This document shows, piece after piece, positions 23,411 to 32,302 of a stretch of DNA of 53,013 nt. The stretch is from Clostridia bacterium (GTDB taxonomy: Bacteria > Bacillota > Clostridia > UBA1212): positions 1-53,013 of the forward strand of contig JAFSVU010000039.1 of assembly GCA_017444825.1 (NCBI GenBank), in the 5' to 3' direction. The translations under genes and the position numbers were made by a program. The notes under the pieces were generated by a model. That model searched no databases and was not told where the DNA came from. It saw nothing but the letters and a program-made list of their open reading frames with translations. Every line of letters starts with the position of its first letter. Position 1 is the stretch's first letter.

Positions 23411-24751
23411 ATGAATATGACGGAGGGCTCGATATCGAAAAATATCGTGCTTTTTGCGATACCTCTGTTTCTCGGGAATCTGTTCCAGCAGCTTTACAAC
23501 ACTGCGGACGCTTTCGTTGTGGGAAATCTTCTGGGCGACAATGCTCTCGCCGGCGTCAGCTCCACGGGGTCCCTGATATTCCTGCTGGTGGGCTTTTTCA
23601 GCGGCCTCGCCATGGGTGCGGGGGTGGTCATCTCCCGGTTTTTCGGGGCGGGGGACGTTCCGGGCATGCGCAAGGCCATCCACACAAGCTTCGTTTTCTT
23701 CGCAATATGCGGAGCTGCCTTCAGCGTCATTGGCGCGCTCGGCGCCGAACCGGTACTGAGGCTTATGCAGACCCCCGATGACGTTATGGCCAATGCATTG
23801 GCGTACGTGAGGACCTATTTTGCGGGGCTTTTCACGATGGTGATGTACAACGTCTGTATGGGCATCATGCAGGCGGTAGGCGACTCGAAGCACCCGCTTT
23901 ATTACCTGATCCTCTCCTCGGTCCTCAACGTGGGCCTGGATTATTTCTTTATGGGGGTCCTGAAGCTGGGCGTTTTTTCGGCGGCTCTTGCGACTGTCAT
24001 CTCTCAGATGGTCAGTGTGGTCCTCTGTCTCGTGAGGCTTTTCCGGGTCAAGGCGGACTACAGGCTGAGCGTGAAGGAACTCAAGGTCGATTTTAAAATT
24101 CTCGGACTTATAGTGAAAAACGGTCTGCCGTCCGGCTTCCAGAACTCCGTGATCTCCATCGCCAATGTGGTCGTCCAGGGCCACATCAACCACTTCGGTG
24201 AGGCGGCAATGGCGGGCTGCGGTGCGTTCAGCAAAATCGAAGGTTTTGCGTTCCTTCCGGTCACCTGCTTCTCGGCCGCCATGACGACTTTTATCAGCCA
24301 GAACCTGGGCGCAGACAGACCGGACAGGGCGAGAAAGGGAGCAAGATTCGGTGTTATAACGGCGGTGCTCATTGCCGAGGCCATAGGGGGACTTATGATC
24401 CTGTTCTCCAGGCCTCTCATCGATGCCTTCACCGAAAGCGAGAAGGCCCTTCAGTTCGGCATCGACAAGTCCCGCATATGCTGCGGCTTCTTCTTCCTGT
24501 GCGCTCTTTGCCATTGCTTTGCGGCGGTGCTGCGGGGTGCGGGCAAGGCCGTGGTTCCCATGGGCGCCATGCTGGCCTGCTGGTGCGTGATCCGCGTCAG
24601 CATACTCTTCGTCGTGGTGCCGATAACGGAGACAATCGACATTGTCAACTGGGTCTATCCAATAACCTGGTTCCTGTGCTCGCTGGTGCTGGGAGGGTAT
24701 TACTTCTTTGCGGATTGGGCCGGTGTTAAAGGGAGTGCCGCTCAAGGTTAA
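23411..24751 (+). CDS. MATE-family multidrug/toxin exporter
   Basis: About 446 residues and 12 predicted membrane helices; strong family signature at the start, VLFAIPLFLGNLFQQLYNTADAF split by the usual N-terminal pattern, and GAGVVISRFFGAGD. MATE proteins export drugs, toxins or metabolites in exchange for Na+ or H+. I chose ATG 23411 (AAAGG 7 bases upstream); a GTG at 23390 would add seven residues. The last codons (GVKGSAAQG) are encoded by the start of repeat R3, so the repeat supplies the stop codon. The substrate is unknown. Confidence 0.9.
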   Translation: MNMTEGSISKNIVLFAIPLFLGNLFQQLYNTADAFVVGNLLGDNALAGVSSTGSLIFLLVGFFSGLAMGAGVVISRFFGAGDVPGMRKAIHTSFVFFAICGAAFSVIGALGAEPVLRLMQTPDDVMANALAYVRTYFAGLFTMVMYNVCMGIMQAVGDSKHPLYYLILSSVLNVGLDYFFMGVLKLGVFSAALATVISQMVSVVLCLVRLFRVKADYRLSVKELKVDFKILGLIVKNGLPSGFQNSVISIANVVVQGHINHFGEAAMAGCGAFSKIEGFAFLPVTCFSAAMTTFISQNLGADRPDRARKGARFGVITAVLIAEAIGGLMILFSRPLIDAFTESEKALQFGIDKSRICCGFFFLCALCHCFAAVLRGAGKAVVPMGAMLACWCVIRVSILFVVVPITETIDIVNWVYPITWFLCSLVLGGYYFFADWAGVKGSAAQG

Positions 24752-24873
24752 AGCGAGTGCCGGTCAAGGTAATAAGTAAAAGGTAAGAAGTAAGAGGTGC
24801 TCTGCGAGAAGGAGTGCCGCTCAAAGTAATAAGTAACAGGTAAAAAGTATGAAATTATAGGTAAAAAGGTCAA
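24731..24873 (+). repeat. Compound intergenic repeat, copy R3
   Basis: It starts inside the last codons of the MATE gene: box GGAGTGCCGCTCAAGG, box GCGAGTGCCGGTCAAGG, heptamers, the module AGAGGTGCTCTGCGAGAAGG, another box and heptamers. It lacks the 77-nt core. Orientation matches the flanking genes. Confidence 0.8.
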
Positions 24874-24884
24874 GTGAGGAAGGT

Positions 24885-26735
24885 ATGAAGTACACGTATC
24901 GGGGGAGAAATGCATCGGAGGCCTGCGCGGACAGGTTTGAGAAGCTTGAGAACGGCAGCTGCCGCTTCAGCGGGCCCATTGTCGAGGCTCTCGACTTCGT
25001 TGAGAACAGGTCACTCCTCGACCCGAAGCTTTGGTCCGTGTTCGTGACCCAGTTCAGGCTTGGCGACGTTGACGATTTTGACTACGGCTGGCGGGGCGAG
25101 TACTGGGGCAAGATGATGCGGGGCGCATGCATTACCTATGAATACAACCGGGACTGCGAGCTCTACAGGGTGTTGGAGTTTTCCGTGCGGGACCTCCTTA
25201 CCACAGCGGACCGGTTCGGGCGCATTGCCACCTATTCCGTAACCAATGAATTCCACGGCTGGGACGTCTGGAACCGCAAATACGTAATGCTGGGCCTTGA
25301 ATATTTTCTGGAAATTTGCGAGGATGACGGCCTTTCGGACAGGATCGTGACAGCGCTTAAGGCCCAGACGGATTACCTGATCGCAAAAACCGGCTGTAAT
25401 GAGGTGGGAAAGCTTAACGTAACCAATACCTCGGAAGCCTGGGAGGGCCTCAACGCCTCCTCGGTCCTTGAGCCCGTGGTGAGGCTGTATGGTATAACAG
25501 GGGACGAGAAGTACCTTGGTTACGCTTTTAAGATAGTGGAGTGCGGCGGTATGCGGTCCTTCAACCTTTTTGAAGCTGCGCTCCGGGGCGACGTTGATCC
25601 ATACGAGATGCCCGTGACCAAGGCATACGAGATGATGTCGAACTTTGAGGGCATTCTTGAGCTCTACCGGGTGACGGGAAACGAGAGCTTAAGACGGATG
25701 GCCGTGAATTTTGCGGACGCAGTGATGAGGACCGATATCACCGTCATCGGAAGCGCCGGCACGACCCATGAACTCTTTGACCATTCCGCCGTGAGACAGT
25801 TTGACCCGGCGTTTACGGGCATCATGCAGGAGACCTGCGTGACTGTGACCTGGATGAAGTTCTGCCTGCAGCTCCTCCGGCTTACGGGGGACGGAAAATA
25901 CGGTGACGCCATCGAGGTCTCGGGGTATAACGCTCTTCTCGGAGCAGTCAACTTCAGGGGCAATAAATACGAAGGCGAGGAGTTCGCCTTTGACAGCTAC
26001 AGCCCGCTGCTGAACTCGGTGAGAGGGCAGGCTGTAGGAGGGTACAAGACTCTCTGCGGCGGGCTCATGCACTGGGGATGCTGCGTGGCAATTGGCGCTG
26101 CGGGCACGGGCCTCTTCCCGGGAGCGGCCGTTATGAAAACGGACAGGGGCATTGGCATCAATTTCTACATGAGCGGGAAGGCTGTGACGGAGTTTTGCGA
26201 CATTGGTTTTGAGACCTCTTACCCCTATGGCGATACGGTGGAGATGACGGTGGAGCCGAAAAAGAGCGCTTTTGAGTTGCTTCTCAGGGTGCCCGGGTGG
26301 AGCAAGAGGACGGAGATATCCGTAAACGGCAATGCGATTGATTTTACGATCAAAAACGGCTATGCGAGGCTTGAACGGGAGTGGAAGAAGGGGGACAGAG
26401 TGACATTGAAGCTCGACCTCAGGATAAGGGTGGTGCATGAGAAAGATATCGATCCGGATGCGGGCGACGACGCAGCAAGGCACCTGGCACTTCTCCGTGG
26501 CCCTGTTGTGTTGGCGAGGGATGAGGCCCTTGGCCACGATCTGGAAAAAACCGTAAAGATACTTGAAAAAGAAGGCTTCGCAACGGAAGCTCCTCTTCCG
26601 CAGAAGGATGGCGTGAGGTTCACCGCGGGAGTCGAAACCGGAGAGGGAACCCTCGAGGTGTGCGATTATGCGTCCCTTGGCCAGGACTGGCGGAACGGGA
26701 AGCGGATGACGGCCTGGATAGCTTCCGAAATATAG
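24885..26735 (+). CDS. GH127 (DUF1680) beta-L-arabinofuranosidase-like enzyme
   Basis: A 616-residue cytoplasmic glycosidase: an (alpha/alpha)6 barrel (~60-420) and C-terminal beta-sandwich domains with LLLRVPGWSK and LLRGPVVLARD, the standard DUF1680 landmarks. GH127 uses a zinc-bound Cys nucleophile; here ETC at ~316-318 and the CC pair at ~399-400 (HWGCC) match the Glu-Cys and Cys-Cys zinc ligands, so it should be active. Members cleave beta-L-arabinofuranosides from plant glycans; other family activities are possible. There is no signal peptide, so substrates must enter first. ATG is preceded by GAGGAAGG. No transporter is adjacent. Confidence 0.85.
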   Translation: MKYTYRGRNASEACADRFEKLENGSCRFSGPIVEALDFVENRSLLDPKLWSVFVTQFRLGDVDDFDYGWRGEYWGKMMRGACITYEYNRDCELYRVLEFSVRDLLTTADRFGRIATYSVTNEFHGWDVWNRKYVMLGLEYFLEICEDDGLSDRIVTALKAQTDYLIAKTGCNEVGKLNVTNTSEAWEGLNASSVLEPVVRLYGITGDEKYLGYAFKIVECGGMRSFNLFEAALRGDVDPYEMPVTKAYEMMSNFEGILELYRVTGNESLRRMAVNFADAVMRTDITVIGSAGTTHELFDHSAVRQFDPAFTGIMQETCVTVTWMKFCLQLLRLTGDGKYGDAIEVSGYNALLGAVNFRGNKYEGEEFAFDSYSPLLNSVRGQAVGGYKTLCGGLMHWGCCVAIGAAGTGLFPGAAVMKTDRGIGINFYMSGKAVTEFCDIGFETSYPYGDTVEMTVEPKKSAFELLLRVPGWSKRTEISVNGNAIDFTIKNGYARLEREWKKGDRVTLKLDLRIRVVHEKDIDPDAGDDAARHLALLRGPVVLARDEALGHDLEKTVKILEKEGFATEAPLPQKDGVRFTAGVETGEGTLEVCDYASLGQDWRNGKRMTAWIASEI

Positions 26736-26746
26736 CTTTAAACTGC

Positions 26747-26790
26747 GCGGCGGACGTTCAATCGGTTTGCGAACGGCGCCGCCTTTTGTT
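26747..26790 (+). terminator. Terminator after the GH127 gene
   Basis: Stem GCGGCG/CGCCGC plus CGTTC/GAACG with a small internal loop, then CTTTTGTT. It overlaps the promoter of the next gene, so the pairing may be a compact terminator-promoter junction. Confidence 0.55.
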
Positions 26791-26795
26791 ATAAT
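26767..26795 (+). promoter_or_regulatory. Promoter of the DUF2284 gene and following run
   Basis: TTGCGA (26767-26772), 17-base spacer, TATAAT (26790-26795), 35 bases before the GTG start. It may drive the long plus-strand run to mfd, with internal promoters possible. Confidence 0.65.
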
Positions 26796-26830
26796 AAGAC
26801 GGCGGTGAAAACACCGTAAAGAGGCGTGCT

Positions 26831-27373
26831 GTGGAAGAAAAAAATTTCATTTTTTTGAATATCAGTGCGGAGACGCTGGAAGAGCTTGGCTTCGACCGTT
26901 TTGCGGTGATCCCGACGGAGGACGTGGTCTTTTCACCCGAGGTCAGAAAGATGTGCGAGGTCAACCGCTGCGGGATGTACGACAAAAGCTGGGCGTGCCC
27001 TCCGGGAGTCGGGACTCTTGATGAGTGCATCGCAAGGTGCAAAAAATACGGGCACTGCGCGGTGTTTTCAAGGGCCTATGACCTTGAGGACAGCTTTGAT
27101 TTCGAGGGGATGATGGAAGGCCACGCGGACTTTGCGGAGGCCTCCGAAAAGCTCCGGGAGATGCTGAAGGGCGATTTTCTCATGCTCTCCGTGGAAGGCT
27201 GCAAAAAATGCGGAAAGTGCACCTACCCTGACGCTCCCTGCAGGTTCCCGGACACGCTTTCGGGATCGCTTGAGGGGTATGGGATATTCGTGAACAGGCT
27301 GGCGTCCTCGGCAGGCATTCCGTACAACAGGGGACCGAACACCGTGAGCTACTTCGGGGCGGTCTTCTTCTGA
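26831..27373 (+). CDS. DUF2284 metal-binding protein
   Basis: A 180-residue protein starting at GTG with GAGG upstream. Cys motifs define the family: CEVNRCGMYDKSWACPP near 37-53, CIARC near 61-65, and a ferredoxin-like CKKCGKCTYPDAPCRFPD near 122-139. It probably binds an iron-sulfur cluster. DUF2284 proteins are common in anaerobes and have no established function. No membrane segment is present. Confidence 0.85.
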   Translation: MEEKNFIFLNISAETLEELGFDRFAVIPTEDVVFSPEVRKMCEVNRCGMYDKSWACPPGVGTLDECIARCKKYGHCAVFSRAYDLEDSFDFEGMMEGHADFAEASEKLREMLKGDFLMLSVEGCKKCGKCTYPDAPCRFPDTLSGSLEGYGIFVNRLASSAGIPYNRGPNTVSYFGAVFF

Positions 27374-27434
27374 ACGCGTTTTGCAAATATTCTTTTACGC
27401 AAAGCCTAAAAAGAAAGCAAAGAGGTGACTTTTT

Positions 27435-28352
27435 ATGAAAGTCCCGGAAGAACGGAATAACGTTAACGACACAGCAGGTAAGTTTGGCGAGCTTGAACTT
27501 GCCCGTTTCGTATGCCATCTGGCCTCCCATCTGCCGGACGATGTGGAAGAAAGGGTCAGGGCTATGGCGAAAAAAGAAACCAATGAAGCCGCCCTCAAAA
27601 CCTACGGCTGCATGATCGAGAACATGGAGCTGGCGGACAGCCTGAAAAGGCCCCTCTGCCAGGACACCGGCATACCCTGCTTTTACGTCAAAGCGGGTTC
27701 GGACTGGCCCCTTCTCGGTTCCCTCGATGAGATCATAAAAAGTGCCGCGGCGAAAGCCTTCAGAGACGCACCTTTAAGGCCCAATGCCGTTGACCCGTTT
27801 ACGGGAAAGAACAGCGGAAACAACGAGGGCCCACGCACGCCCTATATCGACTGGGAGATCGTGCCGGGCGATGAGCTTGAGATGACTGTTTACCTGTCGG
27901 GAGGCGGCTGCAGCCTGCCGGGATTTGCGGTGGTGCTGACTCCGGGAGAGGGCATTGAAAAGGCAAAAAAGCTCATACTTGACAGGCTCCTTGAAAGAGG
28001 CGTCAATGCCTGCCCGCCCCTCATAGCCGGCGTAGGCATCGGTTCCTCGGCGGACATTGCAGGAAAGCTCTCCAAAAAGGCCCTCCTGAGGCCCGTGGGC
28101 AGCGTGAACGAATGTGAAAATGCGGCCGCTCTCGAAAGAGAACTGTTTAAAAAAGCCAATGACCTCGGCATAGGACCCGGAGGCCTCGGCGGCGTGGAAA
28201 GCGTGCTGGCTGTGAACGTGGAGTTTGCCGCAAGACACCCTGCCACCTTCGCGGTGGCGCTTTCCACTGGCTGCTGGGCCACAAGGCGGGGAACGCTCAA
28301 GGTGGACTGGGATCTTAACGTGACCTGCCTCTCCCACAGGGATTTTCGGTGA
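27435..28352 (+). CDS. ttdA: L(+)-tartrate dehydratase alpha subunit
   Basis: A 305-residue subunit of an oxygen-labile 4Fe-4S class I hydro-lyase that dehydrates L-tartrate to oxaloacetate. It aligns from memory with E. coli TtdA through SHLPDDVEER, the cluster Cys region CMIENMELADS...LCQDTG, APLRPNAVDPF, GGGCSLPG, VNACPP and STGCWATRRGTL. This favours tartrate dehydratase over class I fumarase, but a fumarase activity cannot be excluded by reading alone. The beta subunit follows 13 bases later. AAAGAGGTG lies before the ATG. It fits sugar-acid catabolism. Confidence 0.8.
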   Translation: MKVPEERNNVNDTAGKFGELELARFVCHLASHLPDDVEERVRAMAKKETNEAALKTYGCMIENMELADSLKRPLCQDTGIPCFYVKAGSDWPLLGSLDEIIKSAAAKAFRDAPLRPNAVDPFTGKNSGNNEGPRTPYIDWEIVPGDELEMTVYLSGGGCSLPGFAVVLTPGEGIEKAKKLILDRLLERGVNACPPLIAGVGIGSSADIAGKLSKKALLRPVGSVNECENAAALERELFKKANDLGIGPGGLGGVESVLAVNVEFAARHPATFAVALSTGCWATRRGTLKVDWDLNVTCLSHRDFR

Positions 28353-28365
28353 AGGAGGCGGGCTC

Positions 28366-28923
28366 ATGGAATACCATCTTAAAACACCCATGACCAATGA
28401 CACCGTAAGAAAGCTCCGGGCAGGAGATATTGTCTACATCACGGGCAGAATGATCACCCTGAGAGATGAAGGTCACGCCAGATTCCTGGAGGAGGGCGCG
28501 CCGGAGGGGCTTGACCTCAAAGGTGCGGTTCTTTACCACTGCGGGCCCATCGTGGCGAAAAAAGAAAGCGGATTCGAGCTTGTTTCGGCGGGGCCCACAA
28601 CGAGCATGAGGCTTGAAAAATACGAGGCAGATTTCATCGAAAAGACCGGGATCTCGCTGATCGTGGGAAAAGGCGGCATGGGAGACAAAACCGAGGCAGC
28701 GTGCCGGGAATACGGCTCTGTTCACGGAATATTTCCCGGAGGCTGCGCGGTGGCCGCCGCCACGCATATCACAAAGGTGGCTGGCGTCATCTGGGAGGAC
28801 CTGGGGATGCCTGAGGCCATGTGGATATTCGATGCCGAGGAGTTCGGCCCCGTGACCGTAAACATCGACGCCGCGGGCGGAAATCTCATGAAGAGGCGGC
28901 ATAGCAAAGGAGACGTGTTATGA
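28366..28923 (+). CDS. ttdB: L(+)-tartrate dehydratase beta subunit
   Basis: 185 residues, the fumarase C-terminal (beta) domain: RAGDIVYITGRMITLRD, AVLYHCGPIV, VSAGPTTSMRLEKY, VGKGGMG, FPGGCAVAAAT and LGMPEAMWIFDAEEFGP, all close to E. coli TtdB. It forms a heterotetramer with the alpha subunit and shapes the active site. Its stop overlaps the rbgA start by 4 bases, an unusual link between metabolism and ribosome assembly that is probably operon packing only. Confidence 0.8.
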   Translation: MEYHLKTPMTNDTVRKLRAGDIVYITGRMITLRDEGHARFLEEGAPEGLDLKGAVLYHCGPIVAKKESGFELVSAGPTTSMRLEKYEADFIEKTGISLIVGKGGMGDKTEAACREYGSVHGIFPGGCAVAAATHITKVAGVIWEDLGMPEAMWIFDAEEFGPVTVNIDAAGGNLMKRRHSKGDVL

Positions 28924-29939
28924 CAGTACAATGGTACCCGGGCCACATGGCAAAGGCCAAGAGGACCCTTGAGGATAACCTGAAGCTTGTGAATATAGTT
29001 ATTGAGCTGTGCGACGCGAGGCTCCCCTACAGCAGCAGGAACCCCGCCATTGACCGTATTATAGGTAAAAAACCAAGGGTACTCGTTTTCAACAAGGCGG
29101 ACCTGGCGGACCCCGCGCAGAGCGAATACTGGATGGAGTACTACAAAAAGCAGGGCTTCACCGTGGTGTTCACGGACGCCAGAGCCGGCGACGGTGTGAA
29201 AAAAGTCATTGCCGCGGTCAAAAAAGCGATGGAGGAGAAGGTGAGCCGCTCCCTTGAGAGGGGAAGGATCGCCACCACGCTTTACGCAATGGTGGTGGGC
29301 ATCCCCAACGTGGGCAAGTCCTCCTTCGTAAACAAGGTCTCCGGCAAGGCGGCGGCCAAGACGGGAGACAAGCCTGGCGTCACAAGGGAAAAACAGTGGC
29401 TCAATATGGGTGACGACATATATCTCCTCGACACTCCGGGACTTCTGTGGCCCAGAATTGACAACCAGATGGCGGCGTTAAGACTTGCCGCCAGCGGCGC
29501 CATCAAGGATGAGGTGGTGGATTCGGGAGAGCTCTGCGCGTTCCTGCTGACGTTCATCGACAGCCACTACCCGGGCCTCATTGAGGGGAGATACAACATA
29601 AAGATACCGGAGCTTAGCGGCGATGAGGAGCGGGACTACGTGACCGAGACGGTCATTGGCGCTGAGAGGCTTGAAAAGGGCCTGGCGATACTGGAGGCCT
29701 GCGGAAGAGCCAGAGGCTGCCTCGTAAAAGGCGGCGAAGTGGATCTCGGAAGGGCCGCGGCGCTGGTGCTTGACGATTTCAGAGCGGGGAAGACAGGCAA
29801 GATAAGCCTTGATTTCCCGGAGGTCTTAGGCGAGGAGGCGGACATGGCCGTGATGAACGAGGAGCGAATGAAGCAGAAGGAAGAGAAGCGGGCGGCCAGA
29901 AAAGCGAACTACAGGAGCAGAAAAAATGGCAAAAGGTGA
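28920..29939 (+). CDS. rbgA: Ribosome biogenesis GTPase RbgA (YlqF)
   Basis: A 339-residue, circularly permuted GTPase: G4 (FNKADLAD) comes before G1 (GIPNVGKSSF) and G3 (DTPGLLWPR). The opening WYPGHMAKAKR is diagnostic. It acts in late assembly of the 50S subunit. The C-terminus is basic. It overlaps rnhB by 14 bases, the usual ylqF-rnhB order of Firmicutes, with ttdB upstream instead of the common lepB/rplS. Confidence 0.93.
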   Translation: MTVQWYPGHMAKAKRTLEDNLKLVNIVIELCDARLPYSSRNPAIDRIIGKKPRVLVFNKADLADPAQSEYWMEYYKKQGFTVVFTDARAGDGVKKVIAAVKKAMEEKVSRSLERGRIATTLYAMVVGIPNVGKSSFVNKVSGKAAAKTGDKPGVTREKQWLNMGDDIYLLDTPGLLWPRIDNQMAALRLAASGAIKDEVVDSGELCAFLLTFIDSHYPGLIEGRYNIKIPELSGDEERDYVTETVIGAERLEKGLAILEACGRARGCLVKGGEVDLGRAAALVLDDFRAGKTGKISLDFPEVLGEEADMAVMNEERMKQKEEKRAARKANYRSRKNGKR

Positions 29940-30558
29940 GGAAACGGATCTCCTGCAATTTGAAAAAATGCTTAAGGAGCGGGGCGCGACGGTGGTCGCG
30001 GGCGTGGATGAAGCGGGGAGAGGCCCTCTTGCGGGACCCGTGGTCGCTGCCTGCGCCGTTTTTGACATGAACAGCCCCTTTCCGGAAGCCAATGACTCAA
30101 AGAAACTCACCGAAAAACAGCGGGAAAAGCTTTTTGACGGCATCATAGAAAGCTGCCTTTCCTACGGTGTGGGCATCATTGACAATGACCGCATCGACGA
30201 GATAAATATCCTCAGGGCCACCTACGAGGCGATGCGCATGGCCGTAAAGCAGGCCTCCGAAAAGCTGGGAGGCGTTCCGAAGCACATACTCGTGGACCAC
30301 GTTCACATACCCGACCTTCCGACCGGCGTCGAGCAGATATCGATAACCCACGGCGATGCGCTGTCCCTTTCCATCGGTGCCGCATCGATCATCGCCAAGG
30401 TCACCAGGGACCGCATGATGGTGGAACTTGATTCGGTGTACCCGGGCTACGGCTTTGCAAAGCACAAGGGCTACGGCACCGCGGCCCACTATGCCGCGAT
30501 AAAGGAGCTTGGCGTTTCTCCGATCCACAGAAAATCGTTCCTGAAAACATTGCACTGA
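29926..30558 (+). CDS. rnhB: Ribonuclease HII
   Basis: A 210-residue type 2 RNase H. Catalytic acids: GVDEAGRGPLAGPV (Asp-Glu), ILVDH, and KVTRDRMM. It removes RNA from RNA-DNA hybrids and single ribonucleotides. The ATG lies inside the end of rbgA with AGGAG upstream. Confidence 0.95.
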   Translation: MAKGEETDLLQFEKMLKERGATVVAGVDEAGRGPLAGPVVAACAVFDMNSPFPEANDSKKLTEKQREKLFDGIIESCLSYGVGIIDNDRIDEINILRATYEAMRMAVKQASEKLGGVPKHILVDHVHIPDLPTGVEQISITHGDALSLSIGAASIIAKVTRDRMMVELDSVYPGYGFAKHKGYGTAAHYAAIKELGVSPIHRKSFLKTLH

Positions 30559-30568
30559 GAGGTACACG

Positions 30569-30958
30569 GTGGAATCAAAAAGTACTAAAAGTGCGAACAA
30601 GGCGAAAGGGCGGCTGGGCGAAGAGGCCTGCGCGGCGGAATACGAAAAGAGAGGCTACCTCATCGAGGCGAGGAACTGGCGAAAGGGCAACCGGGGCGAG
30701 ATCGATATCGTGGCGGTGAAGCCAAGTGAGCAGCTTATATGCTTCTGCGAGGTCAAGACCAGGAGCGGCAGCAGTTTTGCCAGGGCCAGCGAAGCCGTTG
30801 GTTACGAAAAGAGGATGAAATACAGGCGCCTTGCGGAGATGTTCTTCTGGGAAAGACCTGAATTCTCGAATTATTACGTTAGATTTGACGTTGCGGAGGT
30901 CTACCTGGGAAGCGACGGGAGGCCCCGTGAAATTGAAATGATCGAGGCGGCGTTTTAG
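30569..30958 (+). CDS. YraN family (UPF0102) nuclease-like protein
   Basis: 129 residues from a GTG with GAGGT upstream. The fold is PD-(D/E)xK-like: GRLGEEACAAEY, then GNRGEIDIVAV and FCEVKTRSG, with RFDVAEV at the end. It commonly follows rnhB. The role is unknown, perhaps DNA repair or processing. Confidence 0.9.
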   Translation: MESKSTKSANKAKGRLGEEACAAEYEKRGYLIEARNWRKGNRGEIDIVAVKPSEQLICFCEVKTRSGSSFARASEAVGYEKRMKYRRLAEMFFWERPEFSNYYVRFDVAEVYLGSDGRPREIEMIEAAF

Positions 30959-30994
30959 ACCGCGGAAATAATAAATATCACCACCGGAGGAAAA

Positions 30995-32296
30995 ATGAAA
31001 CTTAATTACAAACGGACGATACTCATTGGTTTTGCCTTTATGTCGATACTTGCCTTCTGGCAGCTTTACGACCAGGTCATTCCGTACCTCCTCGAGAACG
31101 ATTTCAAGCTCGACACATTCCAAACCAATGCGATCATGGCAATCGACAACGTGCTGGCGCTGTTCATGCTGCCGCTTTTCGGCTCCATTTCGGACAAGAC
31201 CCGCACAAAGCTTGGCAAGAGGACTCCCTACGTGCTCTTCGGTACGATCGCGGCCTCGGGACTTATGGTGGTGCTCGCTTTTGCGCACAAGGCGCTGTCG
31301 TTCCCGGTGTTCATGGTGACGCTGATCCTCCTGCTGGTGGTGATGTCCATCTACCGCGCCCCCGCTGTCGCGTACATGCCTGACGTCACGGAAAAGCCTC
31401 TCCGCAGCAAAGCCAATGCGGTCATCAATCTCGTGGGCTACGTCGGCGGGATCTTCTCCACGGTGCTCATGATGTTCCTTCTCAAGAGCGAGACCAACGA
31501 CGAGGGCGTAAAGGTCTACAAAGAGGGCACGTCCTTCCTGCCGGTGTTCATTATCGTGGCTGCGTTCATGCTCGTGTCCGTAATTATAATGACGGTCACA
31601 ATGAGGGAGAACAAGCTTCCCCACTACACCGACGAGCCGGATGAAGAGACGGAGGCGGGAAAAGGCAAAAAGGTGGACAAAAAAGTGGGCCTCAGCCTTT
31701 TCATGATACTTCTCTCGGTGTTCTTCTGGTTCATGGCCTACAATGCGGTCTCCACGGCGTTCTCGAGATACTGCGTTGAGATCTGGGGCGCCGATCTTTC
31801 GGCATCTTCCGGCTATCTCCTGGTGGGAACTGTGGCGGCCATTGCGGCCTTCGTGCCTCTCGGCTTCCTCTCCAGCCATCTGGGGCGCAAAAAAACGATC
31901 ATGGGCGGCATAGTTCTTATGACTGCGTGCTATATCGTCGGTTTCTTCCTGAGGGAAGCCACACCCATAATGTACGTGCTCTTCGGCCTTGTGGGCATAG
32001 GCTGGGCGGCCATCAACGTAAACTCCTTCCCGATGGTGGTGGAGATGTGCAAGGGCGGAGACGTGGGAAAATACACCGGTATCTACTACACCTTCTCAAT
32101 GGCGGCCCAGATCGCCACTCCTCTCCTTTCGGGACTTTTGATAAACAACATCAAATCTGCGGGCTACCTGCTGCTTTTCCCCTACGCGGCTGTGTTCTCC
32201 GCATTGGCGTTTGTGACCATGATATTCGTAAAGCACGGCGACAACAAACCGCCAAAGAAGAATTCACTCATCGAAAACTTCGACGTGGAAGACTGA
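30995..32296 (+). CDS. MFS/GPH-type sugar transporter
   Basis: A 433-residue membrane protein with 12 helices. The DRxxxxxGRR-like loop appears as SDKTRTKLGKRTPYV between helices 2 and 3, matching glycoside-cation symporters and SLC45-like sucrose carriers. Long hydrophilic central loop with DEPDEETEAG. It probably imports an oligosaccharide or glycoside with H+ or Na+. The genes that follow (diesterase, beta-rich protein, ADP-ribosylglycohydrolase-like) may act on the cargo. Confidence 0.8.
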   Translation: MKLNYKRTILIGFAFMSILAFWQLYDQVIPYLLENDFKLDTFQTNAIMAIDNVLALFMLPLFGSISDKTRTKLGKRTPYVLFGTIAASGLMVVLAFAHKALSFPVFMVTLILLLVVMSIYRAPAVAYMPDVTEKPLRSKANAVINLVGYVGGIFSTVLMMFLLKSETNDEGVKVYKEGTSFLPVFIIVAAFMLVSVIIMTVTMRENKLPHYTDEPDEETEAGKGKKVDKKVGLSLFMILLSVFFWFMAYNAVSTAFSRYCVEIWGADLSASSGYLLVGTVAAIAAFVPLGFLSSHLGRKKTIMGGIVLMTACYIVGFFLREATPIMYVLFGLVGIGWAAINVNSFPMVVEMCKGGDVGKYTGIYYTFSMAAQIATPLLSGLLINNIKSAGYLLLFPYAAVFSALAFVTMIFVKHGDNKPPKKNSLIENFDVED

Positions 32297-32302
32297 GGCA
32301 AA

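Noticed and set aside
23336-24745. Long open frame on the minus strand opposite the MATE gene
   Set aside because: It mirrors a clear MATE gene; its protein is rich in His, Arg and Glu without a domain and has no ribosome site. Such mirror frames are common in this GC-rich sequence.
27435-28923. Class I fumarase
   Set aside because: Motifs such as VNACPP and STGCWATRRGTL match tartrate dehydratase more closely; fumarase activity is kept as a lesser option.
30575-31879. Long minus-strand frame opposite yraN and the transporter
   Set aside because: Low-complexity His/Glu/Arg protein overlapping two well-supported genes; a codon-bias shadow.
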